From Kalmusia sp. IMI 367209 (lineage: Eukaryota; Ascomycota; Dothideomycetes; Pleosporales; Didymosphaeriaceae), in assembly GCA_027946365.1 (NCBI GenBank), contig JAPEUQ010000006.1:992001-1056000 (forward strand): a DNA stretch of 64,000 bases, given 5' to 3'. The notes beneath the pieces were generated by a model. That model was given only the letters and a program-made list of their open reading frames with translations, did no database searches and had not been told where the DNA came from. The position numbers were made by a program, and so were the translations under genes. Shown here piece after piece: positions 12,378-25,699 of the stretch. Every line of letters begins with the position of its first letter. The first letter of the stretch is position 1.

Positions 12378-13867
12378 ATGGGCAAAGACAGCGACGTTCC
12401 GCAGCCAGGACCGGCGCGCCTCTCCAAGGGCGCGGGACCGGACGAGTGGTTGGAACAGGCGAAACAATGCAAATATTTGCCCGAGGCTGAGATGAAGCGC
12501 CTATGCGAGATTGTTAAGGAGTGTCTTATGGAGGGTGAGTCCCAGTCTGTTGTATGCGCTATGCATGGAGAAGCATGCTCAATACACGTCCGCTTATAGC
12601 GGGGTTCCACGCACTGACACATATGTCCAGAATCCAACATTCAACCTGTCCAAACTCCAGTCACAGTATGCGGCGACATTCACGGCCAGTTCTACGATCT
12701 TCTCGAGTTATTCCGCGTCGCTGGTGGCATGCCCAGTGATGCCCCTACTGCTCCAGTTGCTCCTGCTATACCTCCGACGATCAAGCCCGAGGATATTGAG
12801 CCGCCCACTACAATAACAGACCCCAGAGCGAAACGGAAGATGAAGCGGCGGTTCCAGCGTGACGAAAGGTACACCGGCCCAAGTAGTCCAAACGAGGGCG
12901 AAGAGCTGGAGGAGGAAGAGGAAGAGGAGGAGCGCGGCCGAAGCAGGAGTATCACCGGTCGACCGAGTACGGAAGAAGAGTCCTCTACACGCAACGTTCC
13001 TGCGGGCAATGGGCAACAGAACTTTATTTTCTTGGGGGATTTCGTGGACCGAGGTTACTTCAGTCTAGAAACATTCACGCTGCTGATGTGCTTGAAAGCT
13101 AAGTAAGTACGACCACCTTTGACTAACAACACAAGCTGACTGTGCAGGTTTCCTGACCGAGTTACGCTTGTCCGCGGGAATCACGAGTCAAGACAGATCA
13201 CCCAGGTTTACGGTTTCTACGAGGAATGTCAAACAAAGTATGGCAATGCATCCGTATGGAAGGCCTGCTGTCAAGTCTTTGATTTCCTTGCCCTAGCAGC
13301 CATTGTTGACGGTAAAGTCCTGTGCGTTCATGGTGGATTAAGTCCGGAGATCAGGACCTTGGATCAGATTCGCGTGGTTGCTAGAGCCCAGGAGATCCCG
13401 CATGAAGGTGCCTTTTGTGACTTGGTTTGGAGCGATCCGGAAGAAGTTGACACCTGGGCTGTATCTCCGCGAGGTGCTGGGTGGTTGTTTGGTGATAAGG
13501 TTTCATCAGAGGTTTGTAGAGCCTGGCGTAGGCATGGACACTCGCGGCTAACACATTCTAGTTCAACCACGTCAACGGACTACAACTTATTGCTCGAGCG
13601 CATCAGCTAGTCAACGAAGGCTACAAGGTTTGTTTGCTCGCGATCTATTTCTACATAAAAGCTGACCTTCTGTAGTACCACTTCAAAGACAAAGACGTTG
13701 TTACTGTATGGTCCGCACCTAACTACTGCTACCGCTGTGGTAATGTAGCGTCTATCATGAACCTGGGTGAGGACCTGAAGCCTGAATTTCAGATCTTTAG
13801 TGCCGTTCCGGACCATCGACGCGCCGTACCAGCAGGAAGGGGTACTCGCGGTGAATACTTCCTGTAA
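12378..13867 (+). CDS. PP2A-family serine/threonine phosphatase, PPG1-type, with ~95-residue insertion
   Basis: Five exons (12378-12534, 12631-13102, 13148-13511, 13562-13627, 13676-13867) join in frame to 416 residues. Introns are 96, 45, 50 and 48 nt. All metal-binding phosphatase motifs are present: GDIHGQ, GDFVDRG, GNHES, HGGLSP, and the [11 protein letters not shown] loop. The protein ends in YFL, the PP2A-type tail whose last leucine is carboxymethylated. Between GGMP and [12 protein letters not shown] sits an extra segment (12735-13019) of about 95 residues with a Pro-rich part, a basic patch and a Glu-rich run. Ordinary PP2A has only a few residues there. Yeast Ppg1 works with the Far/STRIPAK complex. 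Assignment to PPG1 over PP2A or PP4 rests on the tail and the overall pattern and is moderately secure. Confidence 0.92.
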
Positions 13868-16800
13868 TGACTACATGCGTACATACTTTGGGAGCCTCGA
13901 GCAAGATACCTTGTATAGCATGACGATAGACGGTGCCGGCGTCGGAGGCATGATCATTGCGCAAGATTATTATGCATTGCTATGATGAAGTAAGAGAATA
14001 CCTAGGAGTCGGTGATGATTTTGTAATATATGGTGCATTCGTAGCTGTAGGAACACCAGCAACGTTGATTTTATTGATTGTGCGCCTGGCCGTCAATGGA
14101 GGAGAGCCTGCGTATATTATTACCCCATTGCTAAGTAAGATAAGTCATTGAGCAAAAATTTAGTGTGATGTCCGTTCATGCTCATCATTAAAGGGGGGGG
14201 GATACGTCTACTTGCGAGCGGGAGCAGACAAAAAAAAGAACAATCCACATCAAAAAAGCAAAAATCGGTTGAACAGCCACCCCACCTACGTCTCCCAACC
14301 CCAACCGGAGTAATCCAGCGCCGCCGTCTAATGGTGAATACCCGACTGCAGAATTGCTTCCCTCGTCTGATTGTATTCATTGCTTAAGGCCACTCAGCAT
14401 CGCGAGTTACCTACGCGAGTGAGAAGACCGCCACCGGACTCGAACTGGGCTCCTGTTGGAGTGTGCGCTTGGGAGGCGCGGATGAAATTACGGCCTATCT
14501 TCCGATAGTTGGACCCGTTACAGGTGACAAAATTTTCAATTACAATGTATATATTCAGATAAATTTACGTAGGGGTAGGGAAACGCATTTGATTCTGTCT
14601 TTTGTCTTCAGTGTGCAAGCGGGGCTTAGCGCGGCCGCCTCGCTTAGCTCCACAAAAGAGTGGTTCGGTGGAGTCGGCTCGAGACGGTCGTAGTACCTTC
14701 CTCTCCAGGGCAGAATTACCCTTCCTCCACAAGACCTTCCAACGTAAGCTCTTCTCCCTAACATGTGATTTTGAACACACAATATTGCTTTCTATATGGA
14801 CTTGGGCTTTAATCCATCAAAATTTTGTGCTACCTTCCTTTTCTCGATCTCACAACGATCCTTTTTCCAAGCACGCACCAGAACCTTTATACGTCGACTG
14901 CTCTTATAGATTCTCTAATCGTGGAGGAAGAGATAGTTGACAAGGTTTAATTCTTCGTAAGCTGATAGTCACCTTTAAAACCTCCCCTGCGTCTCTATTT
15001 ATCGTAAGAGGGCGCAAGGCTACTGGTTATTATAAGATTTGAATTCGACTGGTGAATATTGATGCGACTCGAACCTGAACCCTCAGGACGTGAGTGTTTC
15101 CGATGGCATGACTTGCCCCTCCGGTCCCTGTTGTATTGGTAACCACAGGTCTCATTGGCTTTCATGCTGTAGAGTCGACCTGCGATAAAGATAGAGGTCT
15201 AGACTAACAGGCCAACAATTAAAGCTCGTTGCTGTTGATAATGGGCGCTTATGGTTTTCTCTCGACTGATGATCCAATCGGCCAATACACCGCCTATCTG
15301 AAAAGTCGCGCAAGGCGCTTCAAGCAAGAATTCTTCAAAAGCATAACATGGATGAGTAGTGAGCTGGATAACATCGAATTCTAGTAGTTCAATCGCCATG
15401 GATACACCCAAAGATATAAGATGCTATGGTCTGACGTACTGGACTTGACATACACGACCTACTCGTGCTCAGTAATCTTCACACCAGAAAAGATTTCCCT
15501 TACCAATGTCTCCAATCACCAGTGATTTCTATACTATATAGTTCAAGAGGGCTCTTGTTCGATCTATTTGTTGCTATCGTCGCACTAGATTTGGCCGTGT
15601 GGGAAATTCAAATCCAATGTGTAACCTTAGGAACGTGAGTGAAAATTTTGAATAGAAGGCGGCAATGAAAGTTCCTATAGAATTTTGGTGTATGATTGGC
15701 TTTAGGTGCATTGATACACTCGCGCTGGTGTAGGCTCTAGGGTAACCTTAACCATCCGTAAGCTGTTTCACAATCTTCGGGCACCCGTGACCTGGACATA
15801 CCACCTACCAAATCCTCAGGTGCTGTAAAATACAAGTTCAGGAGAACTCATAGATAATGGAAATATGACCAAGTGTCAATGCTACGCTGTCCCTAGTTTC
15901 AGTGCCCTTAAACGTAGCGACGAGGATTTTCTAGGAGAACTCGAGCTTGCTTTCAATAATATTATAACGCACTACCCTATATGGTGCGGTATAGATATCC
16001 AAGGGCACTCTGTTCCACATTAGTAGCCCTCGTATTGAGATGGTTCCAGTCGGATTAATTATAGGACTTTGCGCTGATCTTCTTATCACGCCGGATGATA
16101 GACTCAATTCTTGGAGGCTGGCTACTCATACCCTCAACGTCTCAAAGAAATGCGAAGGCTAGTCCATGACCGAACCTACCACGAAGGAATCCTTGTTAGA
16201 TCCCACTATTCATCACAATCCCAACAAGCTGAAGCAAAAGTACGTCTGTATAGGTAGGGAATATGCTCAATGTCTTACATCAGTAGATAAATTACTATCG
16301 ATCGAGCACCAGAGCAATTAGTGCCGTAGACGCAAACACTAGTATATCAAATGGCGTCGTAATTAGCTCTGATGTGAAAAGGTACTTCACAAAAGACATT
16401 TCTATCATTGTACCAGATTTGCAGTGGAAGGTGTAGTAGCCGAAAAGGATAGTAAACGATGAAATAGCAGCGGTTCCTCTCCTGCTTTGTGACTCAAGAA
16501 GGCGTGTAAAAGAGAGTAACTTAAAGGGAAGACATTTCTATTAGAATTCCCACAAACATATATCTAAATATTCTATTTGCGCTGTACAGAGGGTGCCGCA
16601 GTTCCTGAATCTATATACGCAATTAACATTGCAGGTTCGCTTACTTGGGAGTACTTTGCAAGCAAGAGACCGATATGATACTCAAAGAGTTCATATAGCG
16701 GTCGCGAGGTAAAAATACACTACTACCGAGCAAATACAAAGACTATGGAACCTCAGGAAAATGGGACCATGTCCCATGGTCTGCCCCTCAACTTTTACAT

Positions 16801-18130
16801 CACCCTCATTTATATCATTTCTAGAGAAGAGAAAACCTGCCATGGTCGGCGGCTTCTTCATCCCATTTCGTCTGTTTTGGTCTGGCAGGGACAGTGGACG
16901 AACACGTTAGATTGTGCCCATCGTACGGTCGTGTTTGTTTGGAATTGCGAATTTCTTACTGAATTAGCTGGTGAGATGTGGATGATATGCTTATATATCG
17001 ACCTTATCTGCTGTTATCAATTTGTTCTGGGACATCTTCTGGTGCAGGAATTCTGCTCTTTTGCGAATGCGATATATAAAAACTTGGAGGTGTGTTGGAC
17101 GATTAGCACGATGAAAATCTTGGATGTGACTTTTATGCCCAATGTTTTTATATTTTCTATTTATGGAGGAAGGTTGAGAGAGAGGAGCAAGCATGCAAAG
17201 TGTTGTAATAATGTGGTCTCGTGCACATTAAGCGCATCTTAATAAATTCCTCACGTGTAAAAGGAATGGCGCATATTTTCCGGTGAGTACTTGTTATACA
17301 AGTCATTAAAAATGAGGATGACTTGCAACATTCCGCTACAGATATATAGACCATTGATACTGTACTATTACCTTAGCTCAAGATTCATGTCTAGTACCCT
17401 ATTCAGCCTAAATACTATCTGAAATAATCTTAATACTCGAGATCCGCTAAATATATTTCACAACGATCATCGTCGTATTAGTGTTTTTCGAGTATCTGAT
17501 CATCTCACTGTGTGCTCGACATCATCGTCCTCGCTGTCTTTCTTGGTATGTACAAGTTTCCGTAAGCCTGACCGAGAATCCACGAACCAGCGCAACGAAA
17601 TCTACGTATAGATTGTAAAAGCTTCGTTTGAGATGTCCCGAGAACCTTGATATTTACAAAGATCGACCCTTTTTCGTATTGCGTCTGGGGCTTCATCCGC
17701 GGGTACCAAAAGTTTCGAAAGTGACAAAGAGAGAAAAAGGACGCTGCCTAAAGGTGAGATCTATTGCGGGTCTGAATCTGAAACAAAGCGCAAATCCAAT
17801 TATGTCTATCTCCGTTGGGAAATGAAGGTCCAGACTATACATCGACGTCCACGTTCTATGAACACTTTGGCCAAGGACGTCCCAGGAAGCCAGTACTTTA
17901 TACAAAACCTTCCCTTGAATATAGGAATTCTTGTCGATAGAAGTCTGAGTTTTGTGGCCCCTCGAATGAAGTGAAAGGTGGAAGTGACTCTAGGGCTGTC
18001 TGATAGTCACGTGCACGGAAAATCATTAGCCCGGGCCGGGACGCGCTAGTGAGCTCATACCCAAAAGTTAAGCCTGCGCGACCTCACCTCGCAACAGGCG
18101 CGATCAATCCACATAATCACCATCCGCATC
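13868..18130. other. 4.3 kb gene-poor, AT-richer segment
   Basis: No protein family is recognisable. The longest open frame (16745-17242, plus, 165 codons) has no domain and AT-driven composition, so I do not call it a gene. Two minus-strand stretches (about 14430-14500 and 15060-15110) contain tRNA B-box-like GTTCGAGTC words, and the first also has an anticodon-loop-like CTCCCAA flanked by GCGC arms. Neither folds into a complete tRNA by eye. A G run lies at 14190-14200. The last 150 bp form the PRP46 promoter. Confidence 0.55.
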
Positions 18131-19561
18131 ATGGCCGATACTTTGCCCAGTAATGCCGCCGACCGTGCCGTTCGCGCATCGGCCAAGCGCACGCGCGAGA
18201 TATTTGCCGCCGACACGCTGCAATATCCGTCTACAGGCCTAGACACCACCCGCGTCTCGACTAGGATACACCAGGAATACAGCCATGTACGGGAGCTTCC
18301 CGCTGCTCTCGCATCTAAGATTGCTATAGCAGCAACGACAGCTGTGGAAAAGAGGAGGAAAATCAAGAATGCGAACGCAGAGGAGCAGGCCTCAGACCCG
18401 AAGATGCGGAAGATGATTGAGGCGTCATCGGAGAAGGCAGAAAAAGCGAAGGAGGCACAATCAATGGCATTGACCGTGCGATCTGGGAAGGGCGCTGCGC
18501 CAAATGCCCACGGACCCACACCCGTGCGTGATACGCCATCCAGTGCTCTGGTGAGGAAGGATACTGTTCGGGCAGTGAAACCAGAGTGGCATGCGCCATG
18601 GAGGCCATTCAGGGTCATCAGTGGTCACATGGGCTGGGTGCGTTCGTTGGCCGTAGAGCCAGACAACCAGTGGTTTGCTAGCGGCGCGGCCGATAGAACC
18701 ATCAAAATCTGGGATCTGGCGACTGGTCAACTGAAGTTGACTTTAACGGGACATATCAGCGCGGTTCGAGGTCTGGCTGTTTCTCCAAGACATCCGTATC
18801 TGTTCTCTTGCGGTGAGGACAAGATGGTCAAATGTTGGGACCTAGAGACGAATAAGGTCATTCGACATTACCATGGTCATTTGAGCGGAGTATACAGCCT
18901 TAGTCTGCATCCTACGCTCGATGTTCTCGTCACTGGAGGGCGTGACGGTGTTGCTCGAGTCTGGGACATGCGAACACGCACCAACATCCACGTAATGGGC
19001 GGTCACAAAGGCACCATTTCCGACTTGCAATGTCAGGAGGCCGACCCACAGGTCATTACAGGCTCCATGGACTCCACCATCCGGTTGTGGGATCTAGCTG
19101 CGAATAAGACCATGGCTGTTTTGACCCATCACAAGAAGGCAGTGCGAGCACTCACCATACACCCTTCCGAATTCACGTTCGCCTCCGGATCAGCTTCCTC
19201 GATAAAACAGTTCAAGTGCCCAGAGGGCGCGTTCATGCAGAATTTCAACGGGCACAATTCGATCATCAACACTCTTTCTGTAAACGAAGATAATGTTCTT
19301 TTCTCTGGCGGCGACGATGGTACAGTATCCTTTTGGGATTGGAAGACCGGCCATCGTTTCCAGCAAACCGAGTCGATCGCTCAGCCCGGCTCTCTCGATG
19401 CAGAAGCGGGCATTATGTGCTCTACTTTCGATAAGACTGGGCTTCGTCTAATCACCGGCGAATCAGACAAATCAATCAAAATCTGGAAGAGAGATGAAAA
19501 CGCAACCGAAGAAACCCATCCGCTCGATTGGAAACCGACGCTAGGTCGACAGAAGTTCTAA
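18131..19561 (+). CDS. PRP46: Pre-mRNA splicing factor PRP46/PRL1 (PLRG1 homologue), WD40
   Basis: A single-exon gene for 476 residues. Residues 1-150 are a variable, Ala/Lys-rich N-terminus. From about 160 the WD40 propeller begins with [19 protein letters not shown]. Successive blades end in IKIWDL, VKCWDL, ARVWDM, IRLWDL, VSFWDW and IKIWKR, and the protein closes with PTLGRQKF. This order and the PEWHAPW lead-in match PLRG1/PRL1, a core subunit of the PRP19 (NineTeen) complex that activates the spliceosome. It acts in the nucleus. The length fits the family. The start is the first ATG (context catcATGgcc), and no intron is needed. Confidence 0.95.
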   Translation: MADTLPSNAADRAVRASAKRTREIFAADTLQYPSTGLDTTRVSTRIHQEYSHVRELPAALASKIAIAATTAVEKRRKIKNANAEEQASDPKMRKMIEASSEKAEKAKEAQSMALTVRSGKGAAPNAHGPTPVRDTPSSALVRKDTVRAVKPEWHAPWRPFRVISGHMGWVRSLAVEPDNQWFASGAADRTIKIWDLATGQLKLTLTGHISAVRGLAVSPRHPYLFSCGEDKMVKCWDLETNKVIRHYHGHLSGVYSLSLHPTLDVLVTGGRDGVARVWDMRTRTNIHVMGGHKGTISDLQCQEADPQVITGSMDSTIRLWDLAANKTMAVLTHHKKAVRALTIHPSEFTFASGSASSIKQFKCPEGAFMQNFNGHNSIINTLSVNEDNVLFSGGDDGTVSFWDWKTGHRFQQTESIAQPGSLDAEAGIMCSTFDKTGLRLITGESDKSIKIWKRDENATEETHPLDWKPTLGRQKF

Positions 19562-22221
19562 AGGGGTCTATTCGGTTGCGGAAAAGAACGATGGACGCGC
19601 CGGGCATGGGTAGCTCCAGCTCCAAGCTTTGTGTGTCAAACTGCCTCTGCAAATGCACTAGACGGTGTCACTGAGCCGCGGGGGATGAGGAGGCGGGATG
19701 ATAGCGTAATCGATAGGATGCAGGTCCTCTGCAGGTGGCCTCGATATGGATGAGATGTTCTAGGGTGCCACGAGTATCCAACAGCCAACCTGGAGGCCAT
19801 GGAGCTGGCCGCGAGTTTCGACCCAGCGATTGGATATGGGTAATTCCAAAGAGCTTGACAGCGCTTTGAAACACGCTCTAGCGGGACGGTCAGGAATCTT
19901 TGAATGGCGTGACTGGCGGACGATGAATAGGTCAGCATAGGAGGGGACCCGACACCCCGGGAAATGTATTATACCAACCGGCCCAAGGGCAATCTTGATA
20001 CCCCATACCAATGTACACTGATCCCGACCCAATGGTCCACATCCCCAACCACCGACTTATCTAACCGTGATATGCCTCTTACGCACGCAACCAGCAAAAC
20101 CCCTGGCCAAGCAGAGGCAGCCAGAGACATGCCTCCTGCCACCGCACCTCCCTATTCCAGTAATATCTCGGTCGCGCCATCGCAAAACCCTACCCCATGG
20201 AAACTCCTCCCCAACACCGAGATTTAAATTACAATACCTGTCGAATCTACCTCAAACCAGTCGAAGCACGGCATGCGATCCACCCACGGACTTTGATCGC
20301 CGCGAGACATAGACGACGCCCCAAAGAGCCGGACGCATTTATTACCTACATACACACAGACATGGCATGTGTGTTTTTTCCAGCAGGGCATCCCACGAGG
20401 CACACCCTCCCCCGCCGCTGCAATGCAGTATTATATGAACAATTGCGGGTGTGTACCTACATCATCGTACGTACCTAGATCGGAGTTCGAAACGTGCTCG
20501 CTTCGCTGCCCGTAGGGCCAGATTGCCTGATTTGGGGGCCAAGCGGCGAGGAGGTGGGGAACGAGGGAGGCATAGGCGTGCCGAGCGGGGACCAAAAGGT
20601 ATGGGACATGGATACACACACTCACACGCAATTTGACCGTGGCCCCCCTGCTCGGCGACCACCAGCCCACCTGCTTGTGCGTGTGCGCATCAGGCCTTCC
20701 TTCGCGGTGGAGTGAGTGGGGTGGGGTCTGAAGGCGAACGAGAGACGGACGGCGACAGCGACGACGACGGCGGCGGCGGCGGCGGCAGTACGCAAGAAGA
20801 ATGGTGCGCGCCCGCCTGCCCGACGCCGTGCCGTGCCGCCGTTCGCTCGACGGACATCTGAGGTGCAAATAATGTGCTGACGGTGGTCCGGGTATTCGCG
20901 AGCGCGTACGCTAATCCGCGGCTCGGGGATCGATGGTTAGTGGGAGTTACGGCTGTAGGGAATAGGGGACGCAGGTGACGGTACGGTAGTGGGGAGGCCT
21001 GCGTTTCCGGTGATGGGAGCGATGCTGGGCAGGGAGTTTGTTGGAGGGAGTGGGATGGAACGTGGCTTCGAGGCGATGGCGCGACTGGGTCAAAGGGATG
21101 GGATCATGTCGGCTGGCTGCGAGGCCGCAACGGGTCGGGGTTGAGGAGGGCGTTGGGATGGGGTATGCGCGGTGGGGTTTGCAGTAGTAGGAGTAGTAGT
21201 AGCAGCAGCAGAGCTGAAGTGTGGTTTGAGTTTGGGGTGCACGGTGGGCAGATGGGGCCATGTAGCGCTGTGCTGTGCATATTGTGAAGAAGTGTATTGA
21301 AACGGACTGTCTATTCGGCGTGTATCCCTACTCGGCGAAAGGGCATTCTGCACCTCGAATGAGGCCCCTTCAGCTCGCCGACTGCTCTGTGCTAGCGAGC
21401 GTTCGTCGAACGCCAGCGTCTGCCTTGTGCGACGACGCTATTCATGTGTGCATCTGGAGTCGGCGACCATGCCATCGAGCGTGTCTCTCTGGGCGATTAG
21501 TGTTGCCCGAATGGATGGTGAGCAGCGAGAACGCGTTCACGTAGGGTAAAATCGCTCACAACTCATCCACTCCACAATCTGCACGGTCATCACACACCCC
21601 ATGCAGAATCTACGAGGAACGCGTTCATGCGTCGGCGCCACAACGTTCCAGAAGGCTCCCAAAGAACGAAACACGAGCTCGCCCAGGACCCGAGCCAGAA
21701 CATTTGGAAACACGTCTGAGCAGGCATCAGCGAGCAAGTGAAAACCCATGTGCCGCTTCCGGAATAGGAAGGACGGACGTTACGCACCGCGTGGCCGCCA
21801 GCCAACCACCGAGACGGTGACGGATCATCGTATTCGCGGGGTCACGAGAGGGCCTGAAGCACTGTATGCATCCGGGATTAGTGTACGCGCTGGCCATGGT
21901 GCGCATTTATTGGGCATGATTGCGAGTAGATGGGGGAACACGACATGTTCGACCCCTCTGATGCTGCGGAAGAATGCGAGTTGTGCGCTGAGATCAGGCG
22001 GCACGATCGCGACCGAACCGGGCGATACGATCGTAGACATGCGCCACTGATAAGAGGTTGGTTCGCAAAAAAAAAACCGGTGTGGTGGATGCGTTGGAGA
22101 GGGGTATATCAGCTCCGCTATAGCGAGCCCCTCAACGCCTACGATGGTATTACCTCCTCAAAGTCCAGTCAATGCGCATTGTCCGCGGTATTGCTGGGGA
22201 ATCCATAGCAGTGGCGCCTGG
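19562..22221. other. Convergent intergenic region, partly GC-rich
   Basis: Lies between the 3' ends of PRP46 (+) and ORC1 (-). It contains GC-rich simple sequence (CGA/CGG tract at about 20749-20791 and GTA/GCA tracts near 21186-21212). Open frames such as 20431-20868 (minus) are compositional, with Arg and Pro runs and no domain. I see no gene. Confidence 0.5.
20749..20791. repeat. CGA/CGG trinucleotide tract
   Basis: The tract runs from CGACAGCGACGACGACGG into (CGG)n. It lies in intergenic DNA between convergent genes and is a simple-sequence repeat. Confidence 0.6.
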
Positions 22222-24884
22222 TCAGGTCGAGACGACCAATCCCTTGACTTCGATGTCCTCGCCCAGCGCGAGCCGTACCTCTTCTTCTGCGACCCCCAAG
22301 CGCACCCGTCCAACCCGTTCTCCATGCCGAACTTCTGTACCTACGATCCCCGCTTCTGAGAGCTCTGCAGCCGCAGAAGCGATGCTTAATGCGCGTGCAG
22401 CTTTCTCATTCGCCTGCTTTGAAGTTTCATCTCTGTGCTTGATAGCTGTTGAGGTTTTAGTTTGTTGAACCGTGGCGCTCGTATCAACAATAGCAATATC
22501 TTCGTCAATATCAGCCGAGAGCAAATAGTTATGTACCGGCTGCAGCTGGCTCATCAAACCCAATCTCTTCACCTCGTCAACGACATCTCCAAGGACGGCT
22601 TCCCCAATGCCTGTACGCCGAATACGTGCCAAGAGGGCCGCGAGGAAGACCTTAGATGCCAGCGGTAAGGCTCGCAGTGCCAGCTGCAAGGGACTGCTTG
22701 TGGCTTCGTTGATGGCTTGTCTGATCGTCGCCACCGTGACCACACCTTTGTTGCTGCCGGGGGCTGCACGTTTTTGCTGTACAGCATCCGGCTCACCGGT
22801 GTCCTTGGGGGGCCGAATGCCTGCCTTGCCTTTGTTACGCCCCGTACGGCTTAGGGTTGGGGGCTGGCCCTCTGTGGCCTCGGCCTCCCGCGCTGCTGCC
22901 TCCGTCTCTGCAATTTCAACTGCACGTCTGCAGATGTCTAATGCACGGCGAGCGTCGCCACTCACCGCCGCAACTTTGCGTGCCGCGAACTGTACAGCGT
23001 CCGGGTTTACTATGTTGCCAGGTACACCTTCTAATCGGGACTGGATAATTTGCATTAATTGGTCGTGCGTATAGCCTGAAAACGTAATACGTGTAAGGCC
23101 TGTGCGCGTGTTAGCCTCGCCAAACTAGGAGCCGCAGGATGCCGCATGCAACCAAATGGAGCTTGGATTTGCAATGGCATTGTCAAGCATTTGTCTCTGC
23201 TGTTGCGGAAGATTGAAGCTGAAGGGCAGATGCAATAGATGGAAGGGCGTGACTAAAGGATCGTGATGCCTGCACTTACCAAGACGGCTGCTAATCTTAT
23301 TGCTCAACGTGCGCTCTGGTAGATCCATAGTGTTTGCAACGGCGAGAACAATCAATCTGCTGTGCCGCAGTCCAGGCCAATTGAAGAAATTGTACATGAC
23401 CGACTGATTTTTGGTCACCAGCTGATCTAGCTCATCCATCAGAACCACGCAAGGCACGCGCCGCGGGCTTGGAGTCGAAAACTCTCGTTCGAGGAGCTCC
23501 AAGGCGTGCGAGGGGCTAACGCGGTCGCCATGCAATGCCTGCCAGAGGAGCGAGTAGGACTGATGAGGATCTGTGACCTTCATGCCATTTATCTCGACGA
23601 ATATGAAATCGTCCAACTCCTCAGCCTGTACTGAAGCTTGCAACTGTGCCACGACTTCTCGCACGGTAGCAGTCTTGCCGGTACCGGGCGTACCGGAAAT
23701 GTAGATGCAGGAGCCTGAGCCATCTGTGATCGCTGCTTCCAAGTGGCTGTAGACGGTGGAAAATTCCTCCTCACGACAAGGTAGCGCGGCGGGTACAGAT
23801 GAAACGTGTAGCTGGTTCCGAGCAATCTGGAACGGCGATGATAGAGCTGAGGGCGAAAGTACTCGAGTACCAAGCGGGGTGAATTCCAATTGTTTTTTGA
23901 TCACTATGCGTTTATGTGTCGGAGTCAGGAACTTGCGCGCGGCGGGGCTCTTCCTTGTCGATGTTGGAGTTGCTGCGTCGTTCAATCTGCGCCGCTTCCT
24001 CGGAGTCTTGGGCGCCCCATCATCGTCTGAGTCGTTTGCCACGAAATCATTCAGGTCCGCAATGTCTTTCCGTGAGCGGCCGCGCTTGCGAGTGGCCTTG
24101 GTCTGGCTCTCGACCAGCTCTATCAAGGAAGACAAATCGTCTATACCCTGATATACGTGCTCCCACACAAATTCTGGGGTGTAAGTTGTAGTCCTTGTAT
24201 TGCAGCCTCTTCGGCACACAAATATCTTGCCGTAGTCCTTTGAGGTCTTCTTCACCTGGCCGTTTGGGTATAGGCGCTTGAACTCGTCATGCGAGACGAT
24301 CTTAGCAGTACCGTTGATAGTCGTGAGCTCGTTGGTGTCGAAAGCGGGCGATATGTATAATTCGTTCTACTAGCTGTCAGGGTCCCGTACAATGCTAGAG
24401 GGGCTGTGGACGTACAGGTAGAACATCGGTGCGCTTCGTGCTTTTGTTGCGGATCTCTTTTTCCGAGGAGAACCACATGAACTTGGCCATCTTCTCGTTC
24501 TCCTCGTCGTCGTCGTCGAAGAAATCGCAGATGAGGCCTACCCAGGCCTGATTGCCTTCCGCTTTCAAGAACACTGCATCGCCCTACCGTGTGATAAGCC
24601 TATATTCCGCACACGTTGATGATGCTGGGGAAGCTCACCAGCTTGCAGACGAAGCTGCCCATTCGGGCCCCGACTATGCGCTGTGTAGGACCAGTAGCGG
24701 CTGCCTTGCGCTTTCGCGGCGTCACGTTCTGTGCGGCCGGCGCATCGGCGGTGTCTTCGTATATCCACTCCCAAGGAAGATCTTCGTACCCGAGCTCATC
24801 GTCAGAGTCTTCGCGGAGAATGGCGCCGCCCGAGAGGATCTGTCGCGCCTTTTCGACTCTGGACTGCTTGCGTACCGGCGCCAT
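22222..24884 (-). CDS. ORC1: Origin recognition complex subunit 1
   Basis: Four exons (24884-24639, 24583-24416, 24366-23280, 23099-22222) join in frame to 792 residues. Introns are 55, 49 and 180 nt. The N-terminus (MAPVRKQSRVEKARQIL) leads into a BAH domain containing the acidic run DDDDEE and EFKRLYPNGQV. The AAA+ module has Walker A SGTPGTGKTATVREV, Walker B VLMDELDQLV and ISSRLGLTRITFSGYTHDQL. The last join is across the 180-nt intron, and the C-terminal part is winged-helix-like. ORC1 is the ATP-binding subunit that marks replication origins and helps load MCM2-7. An in-frame ATG 168 nt upstream (25052) would add 56 residues unlike the family, so 24884 is preferred. Confidence 0.95.
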
Positions 24885-25699
24885 GGGTAATGTCACGCGT
24901 GGGTTGACTTTCTGGCGCAGCTTACGCGGGTAGAAAGAACACCAGAGGTCGACGCGTTCGTGGTCCTTGGCGCTGGGCCCGCGCGAGTCGCGGTCGCTGT
25001 CGATCAACGTCACAGGACTAAAGCTTCTACTTAACTCACGACAAGCCATCATTTCACCAACAATTTACAGGAGACGAATCGACAAGCACGACGCATAAGA
25101 GGATCAATGTACTCGGAGATGCAAATAATGATATTTCGTCGCCCTTGCTTAACAAGGCGCAGTGGCGCTTTCAACTAAGTATACCAAGAGGTGTCTAGAC
25201 CTGACCTGTCCTGCTGGGTCTACCCGACCCAGTCTTCCCAAAGAACCCAACGAACGGGAGAGCCTCCGAACCGTTTGAGAACACCAAACTCCAGCCCAAT
25301 CATGACCAAGCGAAGGACCATCCAACGCTTAGGTTCGTCTAACCTACGAACCTCGCTGAAATGCTGTGCAGTAAAGAAAATCAAAAAAAAAAAGTAATGT
25401 ACAAGACGGGGAGTCCTGAAAAGAATGGATCGCAACTGAGGCGGGCTCGAATGTCCTCAAGCCTCTCCCGCAGTTCCGATAAGAAGTGGGCGAAAGGTCG
25501 CTTCAAGCAAGCTCACATGGTGTGAGTAGGATGCAGCGGCGGTGTGCGCGGCATCGAGTCTGGCGTGGTAGGGTAGGCCTCTGGTGGAGAGCCGGCCTGC
25601 GAGGCGTCGAAAGTGTCGCTTAGAAGTGGTGGTGTCTGCCACGGGACTGTCAGCGTGTGGCTTGTCGAAAGGTGTGTGGTGTGATTGAAGAGTTGGAGT
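24885..25699. other. ORC1 promoter and bZIP 3' region
   Basis: Holds the ORC1 5' leader and the 3' end of the upstream bZIP gene, which is on the same strand. An A-rich run lies at 25383-25394. A 61-codon frame at 25457-25642 (minus) has no recognisable domain. No gene is called. Confidence 0.5.

Noticed and set aside
14430..14500. A complete tRNA-Gly(CCC) gene
   Set aside because: The anticodon arm fits, but T and acceptor stems do not pair, so it is kept only as a low-interest finding.
16745..17242. A 165-codon plus-strand frame in AT-richer DNA
   Set aside because: Residue composition is what random AT-rich DNA would give (many I, F, Y, C), there is no domain, and the start lies in a short palindrome.
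20431..20868. A 145-codon minus-strand frame with Arg runs
   Set aside because: It is driven by the CGA/CGG trinucleotide tract and has no domain or splice partners.
24885..25052. Upstream in-frame ATG for ORC1
   Set aside because: The added 56 residues do not resemble the ORC1 N-terminus, while MAPVRKQSRVEKARQIL does.
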